Assembly: GCF_002245625.1 (NCBI RefSeq)
Contig: NZ_NOIG01000008.1
Location: 372,001-436,000 of the forward strand
DNA: 64,000 nt
Source of the DNA: Acidovorax kalamii
GTDB lineage: Bacteria > Pseudomonadota > Gammaproteobacteria > Burkholderiales > Burkholderiaceae_C
Direction: 5' to 3'
The stretch's first letter is position 1. Every line of letters begins with the position of its first letter. Below, in pieces: positions 29,461-38,234 of this stretch. Below the pieces are notes generated by a model. The model had not been told where the DNA came from, searched no databases, and worked only from the letters and a program-made list of their open reading frames with translations. The position numbers were made by a program, and so were the translations under genes.

Positions 29461-30234
29461 TTAAATCAAGCTAGCGCCACCATCCACCACGATGCTTTCG
29501 CCTGTGATGTGCCGCGAGGCGTTGGACGCCAGAAACACTACCGCGCCCTTGAGGTCCTCTTCGCCGCCAATGCGGCGCAGGGGGGTGCGCTCGATCATCG
29601 CAGGGCCCAGCTTTTCGATCAGGCCGCTGGCCATCTTGCTCGGGAAGAAGCCGGGGCAGATCGCATTGACGCGAACGCCGTAGTGCCCCCATTCGGACGC
29701 CAGCGTGCGCGCAAAGTGCAGCGCGGCGGCCTTGGAGGTGTTGTAGGCAATGGTGTTCATGCCCGGGGGCGTGCCCTTGAGCGCGGCCACCGAGGCCGTG
29801 ACGATGATCGAGCCCTTGCCGCGCGGGATCATGCAGCGCTTGCCCACTTCGCGTGACAGGAAGAACGGCGCGCTCACGTTCAGGTCCATCACCTTGTGCC
29901 AAGCGGCATCGGGGTAGTCCTCGGCCTTGGCGCCCCAGGTGGCACCTGCGTTGTTGACCAGGATGTCGATGGTGCCAAAGCGCTCGACCACCTGGTCCAC
30001 CAGGCCGGGGATGCCCTCGGTCTTTTGCAGGTCGTTCACCACGGTCAGCACCTCGTAGCCCATGCCTTCCAGATGCCTTTTGGCCTCGGCCAGCTCATCG
30101 GCCTTGCGCGCGGTGATGGCGAGTTTGGCGCCCATTTCGCCCAGGGCCTCGGCCATCTGCAGGCCCAGGCCGCGCGAGCCGCCGGTGACCAGGGCGACCT
30201 GGCCGGTGAGATCGAAGAGTTGCTTGACGCTCAT
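29461..30234 (-). CDS. SDR-family NAD(P)-dependent oxidoreductase
   Basis: 257 residues from the ATG at 30234. Classical SDR features: cofactor loop VTGGSRGLGLQMAEAL, NNAG motif (LVNNAGATWG), catalytic Ser in IVTASVAALKG and YNTSK with Tyr and Lys, and ICPGFFPSKM after the active site. The Arg at the end of the second strand (ITARKADELAEA) favours NADP(H). It lies 70 bp upstream of the acyl-CoA ligase and probably works on the same acyl chain or alcohol. Confidence 0.88.
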   Translation of the reverse strand: MSVKQLFDLTGQVALVTGGSRGLGLQMAEALGEMGAKLAITARKADELAEAKRHLEGMGYEVLTVVNDLQKTEGIPGLVDQVVERFGTIDILVNNAGATWGAKAEDYPDAAWHKVMDLNVSAPFFLSREVGKRCMIPRGKGSIIVTASVAALKGTPPGMNTIAYNTSKAAALHFARTLASEWGHYGVRVNAICPGFFPSKMASGLIEKLGPAMIERTPLRRIGGEEDLKGAVVFLASNASRHITGESIVVDGGASLI

Positions 30235-30735
30235 GGGAATCGCTTTCGTGAAGAGAGAAAAAGAAGAAAGTATGGGGACTTGCCACGCGCTGCCGGGGCT
30301 GCTGCTTGGGCCTGGGGGAGAAGAGCGGGCGCAGGTGTGTGGTGCGGTGGCGGGGCAGGCTGCCTGGCGCTGCACGGTGGCGGTGGGTCAGGCATCAGTG
30401 CTTCATGCTAGTCGCGGCCCGGGCCCCTGTAAAACCTGTGCTGTCACCTGCGAGATCGTGCGCCGGGTGGCGGTTGCGGGCACCGGTGAGGCTGCCCGGT
30501 TGTAAACATTGGCAAGTCTGTGCGCAGTGGTGTGGCCCGGGCCCGCGCGGCGGCGCTTGCGCTGAGCCCAGAAACGCGACATCTGCGCTCCAAAACAATG
30601 CAACAGGCGTTTACGGCTCTTTACAAAGCCGCAGCGTGGCGGGGGCATGGCCTGTGTACCTTCGGACGCTTCGGGGCGTTGGTGGGGGATTGCTGCTGAG
30701 CCCACCACCCGCCACCCACCTGCAAGGACATCACC
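30235..30735. other. Divergent intergenic region between SDR and glycine-zipper genes
   Basis: About 500 bp between two divergent starts. Short open frames on both strands have no conserved features or ribosome sites. No recognised RNA, repeat copy or operator was found. Confidence 0.4.
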
Positions 30736-31545
30736 ATGAACCTGACCGTACGACCCTCCACCCCCCTGGCCCCCGGTGCCGCCATCGCCCCTGCCGGGCC
30801 CGCCCTGAAATGGATGTGGGCCGCCATTGGCGTGCTGAGCGTGAGCGTGCTGGCGCTCGGCGCCACCCTGGTGTGGCAGCAACAACGCGCGCCCGCTGTA
30901 GCCACCAACCCGGCCATGGCCCCCGCGCAGCTGGCCGCCGCGCCCCGTACGCCCGAGGCAGAAATTATTGAAGAAAAAAGGCCTTCAGCGCGCGACCAGT
31001 ATGCCCAGTCAGCTATCAATAAAGTAGCAAACGGCCAGGCACCCCAGGGCCAGGCTGCGCAGCGCCCAGCAGAGATGCCGGGCGGCCAGGGTGCCCCCTT
31101 GGGCACTGGCCCCGCGCAGCCCGTGCGGGCTGCCGCACCGATGTGCCGCAGCTGCGGCCGGGTCGAATCGGTGCAGGCCGTGCAACAAGCCGCCCCCGCC
31201 ACGGGCGTCGGCGCCGTGGCCGGTGGCGTGCTGGGCGCCGTGGTGGGTAACCAGATCGGCAAGGGCAGCGGCCGCACCGCTGCCACCGTGCTGGGCGCTG
31301 TGGGCGGCGGTTATGTGGGCCACAAGGTGGAAGAGCGCACGCGCACCACCACCGTGTACCAGGTCGCCGTGCGCATGGAGGATGGCTCGCTGCGCCACTT
31401 TCAGCGCGCAGAACCCACTGCCGTAGGCACGCCCGTGGTGCTGCAGGGCAAGGGCTTCCGCGTGGACCAGGGCGGCTCGGCCCGTGCTGCAGACCCCTAT
31501 GCCCAGCCGCAGCCGGGCACGGTGCGGGTGTCAGACACCTACTGA
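30736..31545 (+). CDS. Glycine-zipper 2TM (17 kDa antigen-like) envelope protein
   Basis: 269 residues. An N-terminal membrane anchor (WMWAAIGVLSVSVLALGATL, about 27-46) is followed by a low-complexity linker, a CRSCG pair and a glycine-zipper segment (VGAVAGGVLGAVVGNQIGKG, then TVLGAVGGGYVGHKVEE) as in Rickettsia 17-kDa and SlyB-like proteins. The C-terminus has a beta-rich YQVAVRMEDGSLRHF part. Residues about 79-99 are encoded by a copy of the dispersed repeat lying in frame, an insertion into the linker. A bidirectional terminator follows. Confidence 0.83.
   Translation: MNLTVRPSTPLAPGAAIAPAGPALKWMWAAIGVLSVSVLALGATLVWQQQRAPAVATNPAMAPAQLAAAPRTPEAEIIEEKRPSARDQYAQSAINKVANGQAPQGQAAQRPAEMPGGQGAPLGTGPAQPVRAAAPMCRSCGRVESVQAVQQAAPATGVGAVAGGVLGAVVGNQIGKGSGRTAATVLGAVGGGYVGHKVEERTRTTTVYQVAVRMEDGSLRHFQRAEPTAVGTPVVLQGKGFRVDQGGSARAADPYAQPQPGTVRVSDTY
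30968..31030 (+). repeat. Dispersed palindromic repeat, copy E (inside a gene)
   Basis: AAAAAAGGCCTTCAGCGCG ... AGCTATCAATAAAGTAGCAA. Translated in frame within the glycine-zipper protein as part of its linker. Confidence 0.78.
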
Positions 31546-31559
31546 GCCAAGTACGGAAA

Positions 31560-31594
31560 AAACAAAGCCCGCTTTCGCGGGCTTTGTTTTTTTG
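31560..31594. terminator. Bidirectional intrinsic terminator
   Basis: ACAAAGCCCGC and GCGGGCTTTGT form an 11-bp perfect stem with a TTTC loop, flanked by A-run and T-run. It separates the convergent glycine-zipper gene and the nicotinate cluster. Confidence 0.93.
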
Positions 31595-31607
31595 TGTGCG
31601 GCGTGGG

Positions 31608-32795
31608 TTACAGAACCACCGGGATCTCGGTCGCGGGTGGTGTATTGCGGCTGCGTCCACAGCGCACCAGGCCGTCGATCATCACCATGCCGATGCCCGG
31701 GATGTCGCCCAGCTGCACGCTCTCCAGCAGCGTGGCGCCAGCCGTGTGCTGGGCGCGGTCCATGAACACAAAGTCCGCCGCGCGGCCCACCTCGATCAGG
31801 CCGCAGTTCAGGTTGCGGATGCGCGCCGTGTTGCCCGTGGCAAAGCAGAACACCAGTTCGGCGGGGATGTCGGCAAAGCTGGAGATGAGCGCAATCATGC
31901 GCAGCATGCCCAGTGGCTGCACGCCCGAGCCTGCAGGGCCGTCGGTGCCCAGAATCACGCGGTGCGGGCACTTGAGCTCGATGGCGGCGCGCGCGGCCTG
32001 GATGGCGATCTTCTCGTTGCCGTTGTGCACCAGCTCGATGGCACGCGACGACTTCTCGCACAGCTCGCACACATGCTTCCAGGGCAGCGAGGTGTGGCCG
32101 CCGTTGATGTGGCCGATCACGTCGGCATCGGCCTCCAGCACCACGTCCTTGTCGATCAGGCCCGAGCCCGGGATGGACGGGCCCCCCGTGTGGATGGTGC
32201 TCTGGATGCCGTGCTTGCGCGCCCACGCCACCATCTCTTTGGCCTCGTAGCCTGCCTTGACGGAACCCAGGCCCACTTCGCCCAGCAGCGTCACGCCGGC
32301 GTCGGCCAGGTCCTTGAAGTCCTGCTCGGTCATGCCTTTCTCGATGACCGGGGCGCCTGCAATCACCTTCACGCCACCGGGGCGGAAGTTGTCGAACGAG
32401 CGCTGCGCGGTGATGGCCAGCGCCTTCAGGCCCACGATGTCCTTGGGCCGGCCAGGCAGGTGCACTTCACCGGCCGAGACCATGGTGGTCACGCCGCCGT
32501 TCATGGTCGAGTCGATCCAGCCGATCTGGTTCTGGCGCGGCGTCCAGTCTCCGAACACAGGGTGTACATGGCTGTCGATCAGGCCCGGCGCCACGCAGGT
32601 CTGGCGTGCGTCGATCACGGTTTGCGCATGCTCGGTATCGCAGTCCTTGTAGCGGCCCACGGCCACGATCAGGCCGTCATTCACCACGATGGTGTCGGCG
32701 TCGAGGATGGGCCGGTCCAGGTCGCCCGACAACAAAAGACCGATGTTCTGGATGACGACCTTGCCCGATTTGCCGCCTGCTGCTGCTTCTGCCAT
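31608..32795 (-). CDS. ena: Enamidase-like amidohydrolase (nicotinate pathway)
   Basis: 395 residues from the ATG at 32795, with GAGGAGA upstream. Amidohydrolase metal motifs are visible: LIDSHVHPVFGDW (HxH), STIHTGG, VIGHINGGHTS (His ligands) and ILGTDGPAGSG (catalytic Asp). Overall character and context match enamidase of Eubacterium barkeri, which hydrolyses 1,4,5,6-tetrahydro-6-oxonicotinate to 2-formylglutarate with ammonia release. A neighbouring reductase gene that would make that substrate supports the call. Other amidohydrolases of this fold (for example imidazolonepropionase) are less likely. Cytosolic. Confidence 0.8.
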   Translation of the reverse strand: MAEAAAGGKSGKVVIQNIGLLLSGDLDRPILDADTIVVNDGLIVAVGRYKDCDTEHAQTVIDARQTCVAPGLIDSHVHPVFGDWTPRQNQIGWIDSTMNGGVTTMVSAGEVHLPGRPKDIVGLKALAITAQRSFDNFRPGGVKVIAGAPVIEKGMTEQDFKDLADAGVTLLGEVGLGSVKAGYEAKEMVAWARKHGIQSTIHTGGPSIPGSGLIDKDVVLEADADVIGHINGGHTSLPWKHVCELCEKSSRAIELVHNGNEKIAIQAARAAIELKCPHRVILGTDGPAGSGVQPLGMLRMIALISSFADIPAELVFCFATGNTARIRNLNCGLIEVGRAADFVFMDRAQHTAGATLLESVQLGDIPGIGMVMIDGLVRCGRSRNTPPATEIPVVL

Positions 32796-32859
32796 GGATT
32801 CTCCTCGTGGGGTGGTGGGCAGGGCGCCACGCGGCCCCCCGCTTGTGAAAATCTGGTGT

Positions 32860-33576
32860 TCAGGCGGGGGCCTTGCCCTTGGGCAGGCTGGGGCCGGGCG
32901 CCACGGTGCGCAGGACGCTGTCGATGACGAAGGATTCCCAGTGCGCCAGCGCGTCGGGCGTTTCCAGGTCTTCGCCCAGAAAAGCCGACAGCGTGTGCCG
33001 GTTGGACATGTAGAAGTAGCCCGTGGCGGCAATCAGCAGGTACACATCACGCGCCGACACGTCTTTGCGGAACAGGCCCTGCGCCTGGCCGCTGTCGAGC
33101 ACGCGGCGGATCACCTCGATGGCGGGTGACGAGTATTCACGGGCGCGCATCGACTTGGAGATGTGCTTGCCCTTGTGCAGGTTCTCGGTGTTGAGCAGCG
33201 TGATGAACTCGGGGTTCTTGCGGTAGTAGCCCACCACAAAGCGGATCACGGCCTGCAGCGCTTCCACCGGTTTGGCGGTGTCCAGGTCCAGTTTGGACTC
33301 CGCGTCGTTCATACGCCGGTAGGTTTCCTCCAGCACCTCGATGAACAGGCCTTCCTTGCTGCCGAAGTAGTAGTAAATCATCCGGTCGAAGGACTTGGCC
33401 GCCTTGGAGATCTTCTCCACGCTGCCGCCTTCGTAGCCGTAGCGGGCGAACACCTTGGTCGCCGCCTTCAGGATGTTGTCGCGCGTGGTCTGTGCGGCTT
33501 GCTCGCGCACGCCCGTCTTGCGGGCAGAGGCTGCGCGGGGGGACGCGGTCCGGGTCTTGGGTGGAGTGGCAGACAT
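32860..33576 (-). CDS. TetR-family regulator of the nicotinate cluster (NicS-like)
   Basis: 238 residues from the ATG at 33576. The helix-turn-helix is TRDNILKAATKVFARYGYEG with SVEKISKAAKSFDRMIYYYFGSKEGLF; the ligand domain runs from about 90. A basic Ser/Thr/Arg-rich tail precedes the DNA-binding domain. In Pseudomonas putida a TetR-type repressor, NicS, controls nicAB, so a repressor sensing nicotinate or 6-hydroxynicotinate is inferred. It lies between the enamidase and ferredoxin reductase genes on the same strand. Inverted repeats around 34.9 kb and 43.7 kb are candidate targets. Confidence 0.85.
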   Translation of the reverse strand: MSATPPKTRTASPRAASARKTGVREQAAQTTRDNILKAATKVFARYGYEGGSVEKISKAAKSFDRMIYYYFGSKEGLFIEVLEETYRRMNDAESKLDLDTAKPVEALQAVIRFVVGYYRKNPEFITLLNTENLHKGKHISKSMRAREYSSPAIEVIRRVLDSGQAQGLFRKDVSARDVYLLIAATGYFYMSNRHTLSAFLGEDLETPDALAHWESFVIDSVLRTVAPGPSLPKGKAPA

Positions 33577-33626
33577 GGCGGATCCTGGTGGATGGGGCGG
33601 GCCCCCAGGGCGGGGGCCGCCGGGGG

Positions 33627-34403
33627 TCACTGCTCTGCGAACGCGCGTTCGATCACGAAGTCACCCGGCTTCGTGGTGTTGCCTTCCTTGAAGCCACGCT
33701 CTTCCATCATGTGCTTGAGGTCGCGCAGCATCTCGGGGCTGCCGCAGATCATCACGCGGTCTTCCGCCGGGTTCAGCGCGGGCAGGCCCAGGTCGCGCGC
33801 CAGCTGGCCGTTTTCGATCACGGTGGTCACGCGGCCCTGGTTCTTGAAGGGCTCGCGTGTCACGGTGGGGTAGTACTTGAGCTGCTTGCTGACCATCTCG
33901 CCCAGGAACTCGTGCTTGGGCAGCTCCTCGGTGATGTAGTCGTGGTAGGCCAGTTCCTTCACCTCGCGCACGCCGTGCACCAGGATGACTTCCTCGAACT
34001 TCTCGTAGGTCTCGGGGTCGCGCATCAGGCTCAGGAACGGGGCCACGCCCGTGCCGGTGGAGAGCATGTACAGGCGCTTGGCGGGCAGCAGGTAGTCGAT
34101 CAGCAGGGTGCCCGTGGGCTTCTTGCCGACCACGATCGTGTCACCCACCTTGATGTGCTGCAGGCGCGAGGTCAGCGGGCCGTCGGGCACCTTGATCGAC
34201 AGAAATTCGAGGTGCTCTTCGTAGTTGGCGCTGGCGATGCTGTAGGCGCGCAGCAGGGGTTTGCCGTTTTCGCCACGCAGGCCAATCATCGTGAAATGGC
34301 CGTTGGAGAAGCGCAGCGCGGTGTCGCGCGTGGTGGTGAAGGAGAAAAGGCGGTCCGTCCAGTGGTGGACGGACAGGACGCGTTCTTCAAGAAAGGCGCT
34401 CAT
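33627..34403 (-). CDS. fpr: Ferredoxin--NADP reductase
   Basis: 258 residues, the usual length of bacterial Fpr. FAD-binding RAYSIASANYEEHLEFLSIKV, the NADP-loop MLSTGTGVAPFLSLMRD, and ICGSPEMLRDL are typical. It shuttles electrons between NADPH and ferredoxin. Placed 76 bp downstream of the ferredoxin gene and opposite the 6-hydroxynicotinate reductase gene, it probably feeds that ferredoxin with electrons from NADPH. A housekeeping oxidative-stress role is the alternative, since Fpr is widespread. Confidence 0.9.
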   Translation of the reverse strand: MSAFLEERVLSVHHWTDRLFSFTTTRDTALRFSNGHFTMIGLRGENGKPLLRAYSIASANYEEHLEFLSIKVPDGPLTSRLQHIKVGDTIVVGKKPTGTLLIDYLLPAKRLYMLSTGTGVAPFLSLMRDPETYEKFEEVILVHGVREVKELAYHDYITEELPKHEFLGEMVSKQLKYYPTVTREPFKNQGRVTTVIENGQLARDLGLPALNPAEDRVMICGSPEMLRDLKHMMEERGFKEGNTTKPGDFVIERAFAEQ

Positions 34404-34479
34404 GGTGCGTTAGATGGAAAAGTTGGAAACAAATAAGAAATCTGGCTGAAGCTGGCTCAGATTCAGGGCCTCAAACGCT

Positions 34480-34809
34480 CTAAAGCGCAATGTTCAGGCC
34501 TGAAAGCTTGTGGCTCACAACCCTCCATTGTTCCGCATCTGGCAAAGCCGCTTTTCTTTTGGTGATTGTGGGCAGCGTGGGCGCCAGTTTTTTGTTGAAC
34601 TGCAGAAAGATTTCCATGCCCTTGGGCAGGTCGTCTTCGGCATAGATGGCGTTGGCCGGGCACTCCGGAATGCACACCGCGCAGTCGATGCATTCGTCGG
34701 GGTCAATCACCAGGTACTCCGGCCCTTCTTTGAAGCAATCGACCGGGCACACATCGACGCAGTCGGTGTACTTGCACCGAATGCATGCGTCCGTCACAAC
34801 GTGCGTCAT
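34480..34809 (-). CDS. fdxA: Ferredoxin FdxA (7Fe/8Fe type)
   Basis: 109 residues from the ATG at 34809. The first cluster region reads [18 protein letters not shown] and the second [16 protein letters not shown], the arrangement of 3Fe-4S/4Fe-4S ferredoxins. The C-terminal ALPDAEQW tail is also typical. It is a low-potential cytosolic electron carrier. In E. barkeri the 6-hydroxynicotinate reductase takes electrons from ferredoxin; the position of this gene next to that reductase and to fpr supports the same role. Confidence 0.92.
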   Translation of the reverse strand: MTHVVTDACIRCKYTDCVDVCPVDCFKEGPEYLVIDPDECIDCAVCIPECPANAIYAEDDLPKGMEIFLQFNKKLAPTLPTITKRKAALPDAEQWRVVSHKLSGLNIAL

Positions 34810-34875
34810 TTTGGGGCTCCTCGTGCACCGTTTTTGGGGGTGCGAAAACACCATTGCAGAGTCTGGTTGATTCCG

Positions 34876-34896
34876 CTACATTGACATCAAATGTAG
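34876..34896. promoter_or_regulatory. Inverted repeat in the fdxA/hnr promoter region
   Basis: CTACATT-N7-AATGTAG, a perfect 7-bp inverted repeat. It overlaps the TTGACA at 34881-34886 that begins a candidate plus-strand promoter. The half ATGTAGTG recurs, inverted, as CACTACAT at the start of the gene at 43789. Candidate TetR operator. Confidence 0.5.
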
Positions 34897-34909
34897 TGTT
34901 CACAACATT
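34881..34909 (+). promoter_or_regulatory. Candidate sigma-70 promoter for the reductase operon
   Basis: TTGACA (consensus -35) with 17 bp to AACATT, a weak -10. Transcription would start near 34916, upstream of the reductase gene. Confidence 0.45.
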
Positions 34910-34945
34910 TAAGTTAAGTGAATGCTACACAAAATGCAAAGCGCA

Positions 34946-34959
34946 TACAAGCACTTGCA
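34946..34959. promoter_or_regulatory. Shared palindromic site, copy 1
   Basis: TACAAGCACTTGCA, close to the palindrome TGCAAG-N2-CTTGCA. The same CAAGCACTTGCA core occurs at 43724-43737, before the second binding-protein gene. It would lie just downstream of the proposed promoter start, a usual position for a repressor site. Confidence 0.5.
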
Positions 34960-34984
34960 GCAAAGCAATGAATGGGTTGCCACG

Positions 34985-36604
34985 ATGACTGAACACACCA
35001 AGACCGATGGGCTGCCGGGCATGGATGCGCCGGAGCTGCCGCAGGTGCTGGAGCGCGCCCGGCCGCGCAATGAGCGCATGAACGCTGCCAAGGTCGAGTG
35101 CAATGCGTGCCCGGTGCTGTGCCAGATCTCCGAAGGCCGCGCAGGCGCTTGCGACCGCTACGCCAACCAGGCGGGCGTGCTGGTGCGGCTGGACCCGGTG
35201 GTGTTGCTGCGCAAGACGCTGGAAGCGGGCGAGGCCACGCTGGTGCCATTTGCGGGCGGCGCCACAGCAGCAGGGGGTGCAGAAACCGAAGCGGCTCCAG
35301 AATCCGCATGGAACGGCGACCTGCTGCTGTCGGAAGAGGTGTTCGTGACGGGCGTGGGTTCGTCCACCACCTACCCCGACTACAAGCCTGCGCCCTTCAT
35401 CGTGGGCTCCCAAACCGATGGCGTGGACATGGTGACGGTGGTCACCGAGGGCATCTTCAGCTACTGCAGCTTCAAGGTGAAGATCGACACCGACCGCTTC
35501 CTTGGCTCCGAGCAGGCCAACGTGCGCTGCAAGGGCGAGGTGGTGGGCCATGTGACCACGGCGGAATATGGCTCACAGATGCTGTCGCTGGGCGGCGTGC
35601 ACCACCTCACGGGTGGCACCAAAAAAGAAGGCCGCATCACCGCCGAGATGATGCAGGCTCTGGGCAACAAGCAGGCGGTGGAGTTCACCATCGACGGCGG
35701 CTCGCAGCTCGTGATCCAGGCGGGGCGTGCGCCCATCGTCAACGGTGTGGCCGAGCAGCGCATGCGCGTGGGCTGCGGCTCGGCGGCCATTGGTATCTTT
35801 GCGCGCCAGTTCTTCGGCCATGCCGACGAGGTGGTGGTGGTGGACGACCACATCACCGGTGTGCTCACCGAACACCAGGCGGGCCGTTGCCTGGACATGA
35901 AGCCCTCGGGCATCCAGATGCGCGGACGCAAGTCCACGCCGGGCCGCTACTTTCAGGTGGCCAACCCGGGCACCGGCTGGGGCGGCACCGACATTGCCGA
36001 CCCGCTGTCCATCATCGAGGGCTGGGACGAATCCGTCGCCTGGCCGGGGCTGCGCCTGTTGATGACCTCCACCACCGGGGAGCATGCCTCCTGGTACGTG
36101 CTGGACGCGCAGCTCCATCCGGTCGAAGCCGAAATGCCGGCCGAGGTGCGCCGCATCGTGGACCGCATCGGCGAAAACTGCGAGCCCTCATTGGCTTCCG
36201 TGCTGTTCCTTGGCGGAGCCGGCGGTAGTCTGCGCGCAGGGGTCACCGAGAACCCGGTGCTGCTCACGCGCTCCATCAAGAACGCGCTGGTCAATGTGAC
36301 CTGTGGCGGTGCCCCCGCCTATGTGTGGCCAGGCGGCGGTATCACCGTGATGGCCGACGTGCTGCGCATGCCCGACAACAGCTTTGGCACTGTGCCCACG
36401 CCCGCCATCGTGGCGCCCATCGAGTTCAGCATGCGCCGCGCGGACTACGAAGCGCTTGGCGGGCACACCGAACAAATTCGCAGCCTGCGCGACGTGCTGG
36501 AGCGCGGTGCATGGCACAACGACGGTGCGCCGCAGGCGCGCGTGTGGCAGACCTTGCCCGCCGCCAACCCCTGGCCGCTGGGTCGCCCACCTCTGCTGGG
36601 TTGA
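34985..36604 (+). CDS. hnr: 6-hydroxynicotinate reductase
   Basis: 539 residues from the ATG at 34985; upstream ATGs (34922) lie around the proposed operator and are less likely, and no start has a strong ribosome site. Near the N-terminus a cysteine cluster (VECNACPVLCQISEGRAGAC) should bind an Fe-S centre. The rest, with IVGSQTDGVDMVTVVTEG and GTGWGGTDIADP, matches the E. barkeri-type reductase that converts 6-hydroxynicotinate to 1,4,5,6-tetrahydro-6-oxonicotinate using reduced ferredoxin. The adjacent enamidase, ferredoxin and NicAB genes support this. It begins an operon of at least four genes. Confidence 0.8.
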   Translation: MTEHTKTDGLPGMDAPELPQVLERARPRNERMNAAKVECNACPVLCQISEGRAGACDRYANQAGVLVRLDPVVLLRKTLEAGEATLVPFAGGATAAGGAETEAAPESAWNGDLLLSEEVFVTGVGSSTTYPDYKPAPFIVGSQTDGVDMVTVVTEGIFSYCSFKVKIDTDRFLGSEQANVRCKGEVVGHVTTAEYGSQMLSLGGVHHLTGGTKKEGRITAEMMQALGNKQAVEFTIDGGSQLVIQAGRAPIVNGVAEQRMRVGCGSAAIGIFARQFFGHADEVVVVDDHITGVLTEHQAGRCLDMKPSGIQMRGRKSTPGRYFQVANPGTGWGGTDIADPLSIIEGWDESVAWPGLRLLMTSTTGEHASWYVLDAQLHPVEAEMPAEVRRIVDRIGENCEPSLASVLFLGGAGGSLRAGVTENPVLLTRSIKNALVNVTCGGAPAYVWPGGGITVMADVLRMPDNSFGTVPTPAIVAPIEFSMRRADYEALGGHTEQIRSLRDVLERGAWHNDGAPQARVWQTLPAANPWPLGRPPLLG

Positions 36605-37537
36605 GTGGGGCGCGCCGTGAACGCTTGCCGCAAGCTCCTGTCCGACGGCCGCTGGCATTTCCAGCACGGGCCGATGGACCTCATCCTGGAGGCCGAAGGG
36701 GCGCGCGACGCCGTGGCCCAGGCGCATGAGCGCGCGTGGCAACGTTTTGAAGGGCTGCTGCAGGAGCTGGTGAATGAACTCCCCGGCCTGCGGGCGCCGG
36801 TGGGTGCGCGCTGCGCGGTGCAGGGCGTGGTGGCGCGCCGCATGTGGGCCGCCTGCAGCCCTTATCGCGCAGGCTTCATCACGCCGATGGCGGCGGTGGC
36901 GGGTGCGGTGGCGCAGGAGATTCTGGACTGCTACGACCAGCAGGGCATAGACCGCGCCTGGGTCAATAACGGGGGCGACATTGCGCTGCACCTGGCGCCC
37001 GGCCAGTCGGTCGAGGTGGGGGTTTACGCGGATATCGCTGCACTGAACGCTGCACAGTTGCGCAATGGTTTGGTGCTGAATGGGCAGATCCGCATCGACA
37101 GCGCCATGCCGGTGCGCGGTGTGGCCACCAGCGGCTGGCGGGGGCGCAGCCAGTCGCTGGGCATTGCCGACAGCGTGACGGTGCTGGCGCGCACGGCGGC
37201 GCAGGCTGATGCGGCGGCGACCATTGTGGCGAACGCGGTGGATGTGGCCGATGCGCGGATTGTCCGCAGGCCCGCGTGGCAGGTGCGGGACGACAGTGAC
37301 CTGGGGGCCATTCCTGTCACCGTGGATGTCCCTGCCTTGCCTGAAGAGTTGGTGCGCCGCGCCCTGCACCAGGGGCTGCAAAAAGCGCAAGAATTGCAGT
37401 CCAGCGGCCTGTTGTGGTTTGCGCTGCTGGCATGCCAGGGGCAGTGGGTGGCGACCTCCGCGCCCCAGACGCTGGCGGATACGGTGTGGCCCCAGCGGGC
37501 AGCGGTGGAATCGGAAGTTGGTTCAGTATTTGCTTAA
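36605..37537 (+). CDS. UPF0280 family protein (ApbE-related fold)
   Basis: 310 residues, starting at a GTG immediately after the reductase stop, so translational coupling is likely; a GTG four codons later is possible. Conserved features: LLSDGRWHFQHGPMDLIL, SPYRAGFITPMAAVAGAVAQ, WVNNGGDIALHL and RGVATSGWRGRSQSLGIAD, typical of UPF0280. The fold is related to the flavin transferase ApbE. Its reaction is unknown. A flavin or cluster-maturation role for the reductase is conceivable but only inferred from position. Confidence 0.82.
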   Translation: MGRAVNACRKLLSDGRWHFQHGPMDLILEAEGARDAVAQAHERAWQRFEGLLQELVNELPGLRAPVGARCAVQGVVARRMWAACSPYRAGFITPMAAVAGAVAQEILDCYDQQGIDRAWVNNGGDIALHLAPGQSVEVGVYADIAALNAAQLRNGLVLNGQIRIDSAMPVRGVATSGWRGRSQSLGIADSVTVLARTAAQADAAATIVANAVDVADARIVRRPAWQVRDDSDLGAIPVTVDVPALPEELVRRALHQGLQKAQELQSSGLLWFALLACQGQWVATSAPQTLADTVWPQRAAVESEVGSVFA

Positions 37538-37558
37538 CGAATTGCACAGGTCTCCAGA

Positions 37559-38200
37559 ATGATCCAGATACGACGCGTTTTCACCCATCTTGAGGAAATC
37601 CGGCACGAATTCGGGCCGGTGGCCGATGTGCCGCTGCTGCGTGGTGCCATCGGCGCGGTGCTGACCAACCCGTTTGCGGGGCGGTACGAGCCTGACATCC
37701 TCCCCATGATGGACGCGCTGCAGGACGTGGGGCTGGACATGGCCCAGCGCCTCCTGAAGGCCATGGCCGTGCCCGCCGAGCGCATCGAGACCTATGGCAA
37801 GGGCGCCATCGTGGGCGCGGCCGGTGAGCTGGAGCATGGCGCGTTGTGGCATGTGCCCGGTGGCTACGCCATGCGCGAACTGCTGGGCTGGAAGGGCGAC
37901 CGCAACGCCTACGCCAAGGGCCAGGCCGAAGAGAAGACAGGGCAGCCCGCCAACGCGCTGTCCATCGTGCCCTCCACCAAGAAAGTGGGCGGCCCCGGTG
38001 CAGCGCTGGATGTGCCGCTCACGCACATCAACGCCAGCTATGTGCGCAGCCATTTCGATGCGATCGAGGTGCGCGTGCCCGGTGCGCCCGCATCGGACGA
38101 AATCGTCTTCATCCTGGCCATGTCCACAGGTGCCCGCATCCATGCCCGCGTTGGCGGCCTCAAGGCTGCAGACATCAGCCAGTGGAACGGCCTGCGCTGA
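37559..38200 (+). CDS. DUF1185 (amino acid synthesis family) protein, copy 1
   Basis: 213 residues. The family opening IRRVFTHLEEIRHEFGP and the core NPFAGRYEPDILPMMDAL, GKGAIVGAAGELEHGAL, and VPSTKKVGGPGAALDVPLTHINA are shared with the next gene (roughly half the positions). A structurally studied member of PF06684 has a chorismate-mutase-like fold and was suggested to act in amino acid metabolism, but no reaction is proven to my knowledge. Position within a nicotinate cluster suggests work on a ring-derived acid. Confidence 0.83.
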   Translation: MIQIRRVFTHLEEIRHEFGPVADVPLLRGAIGAVLTNPFAGRYEPDILPMMDALQDVGLDMAQRLLKAMAVPAERIETYGKGAIVGAAGELEHGALWHVPGGYAMRELLGWKGDRNAYAKGQAEEKTGQPANALSIVPSTKKVGGPGAALDVPLTHINASYVRSHFDAIEVRVPGAPASDEIVFILAMSTGARIHARVGGLKAADISQWNGLR

Positions 38201-38234
38201 CCGGCTGCCCCCTAAGACTCAAGGAGACCCCCAC

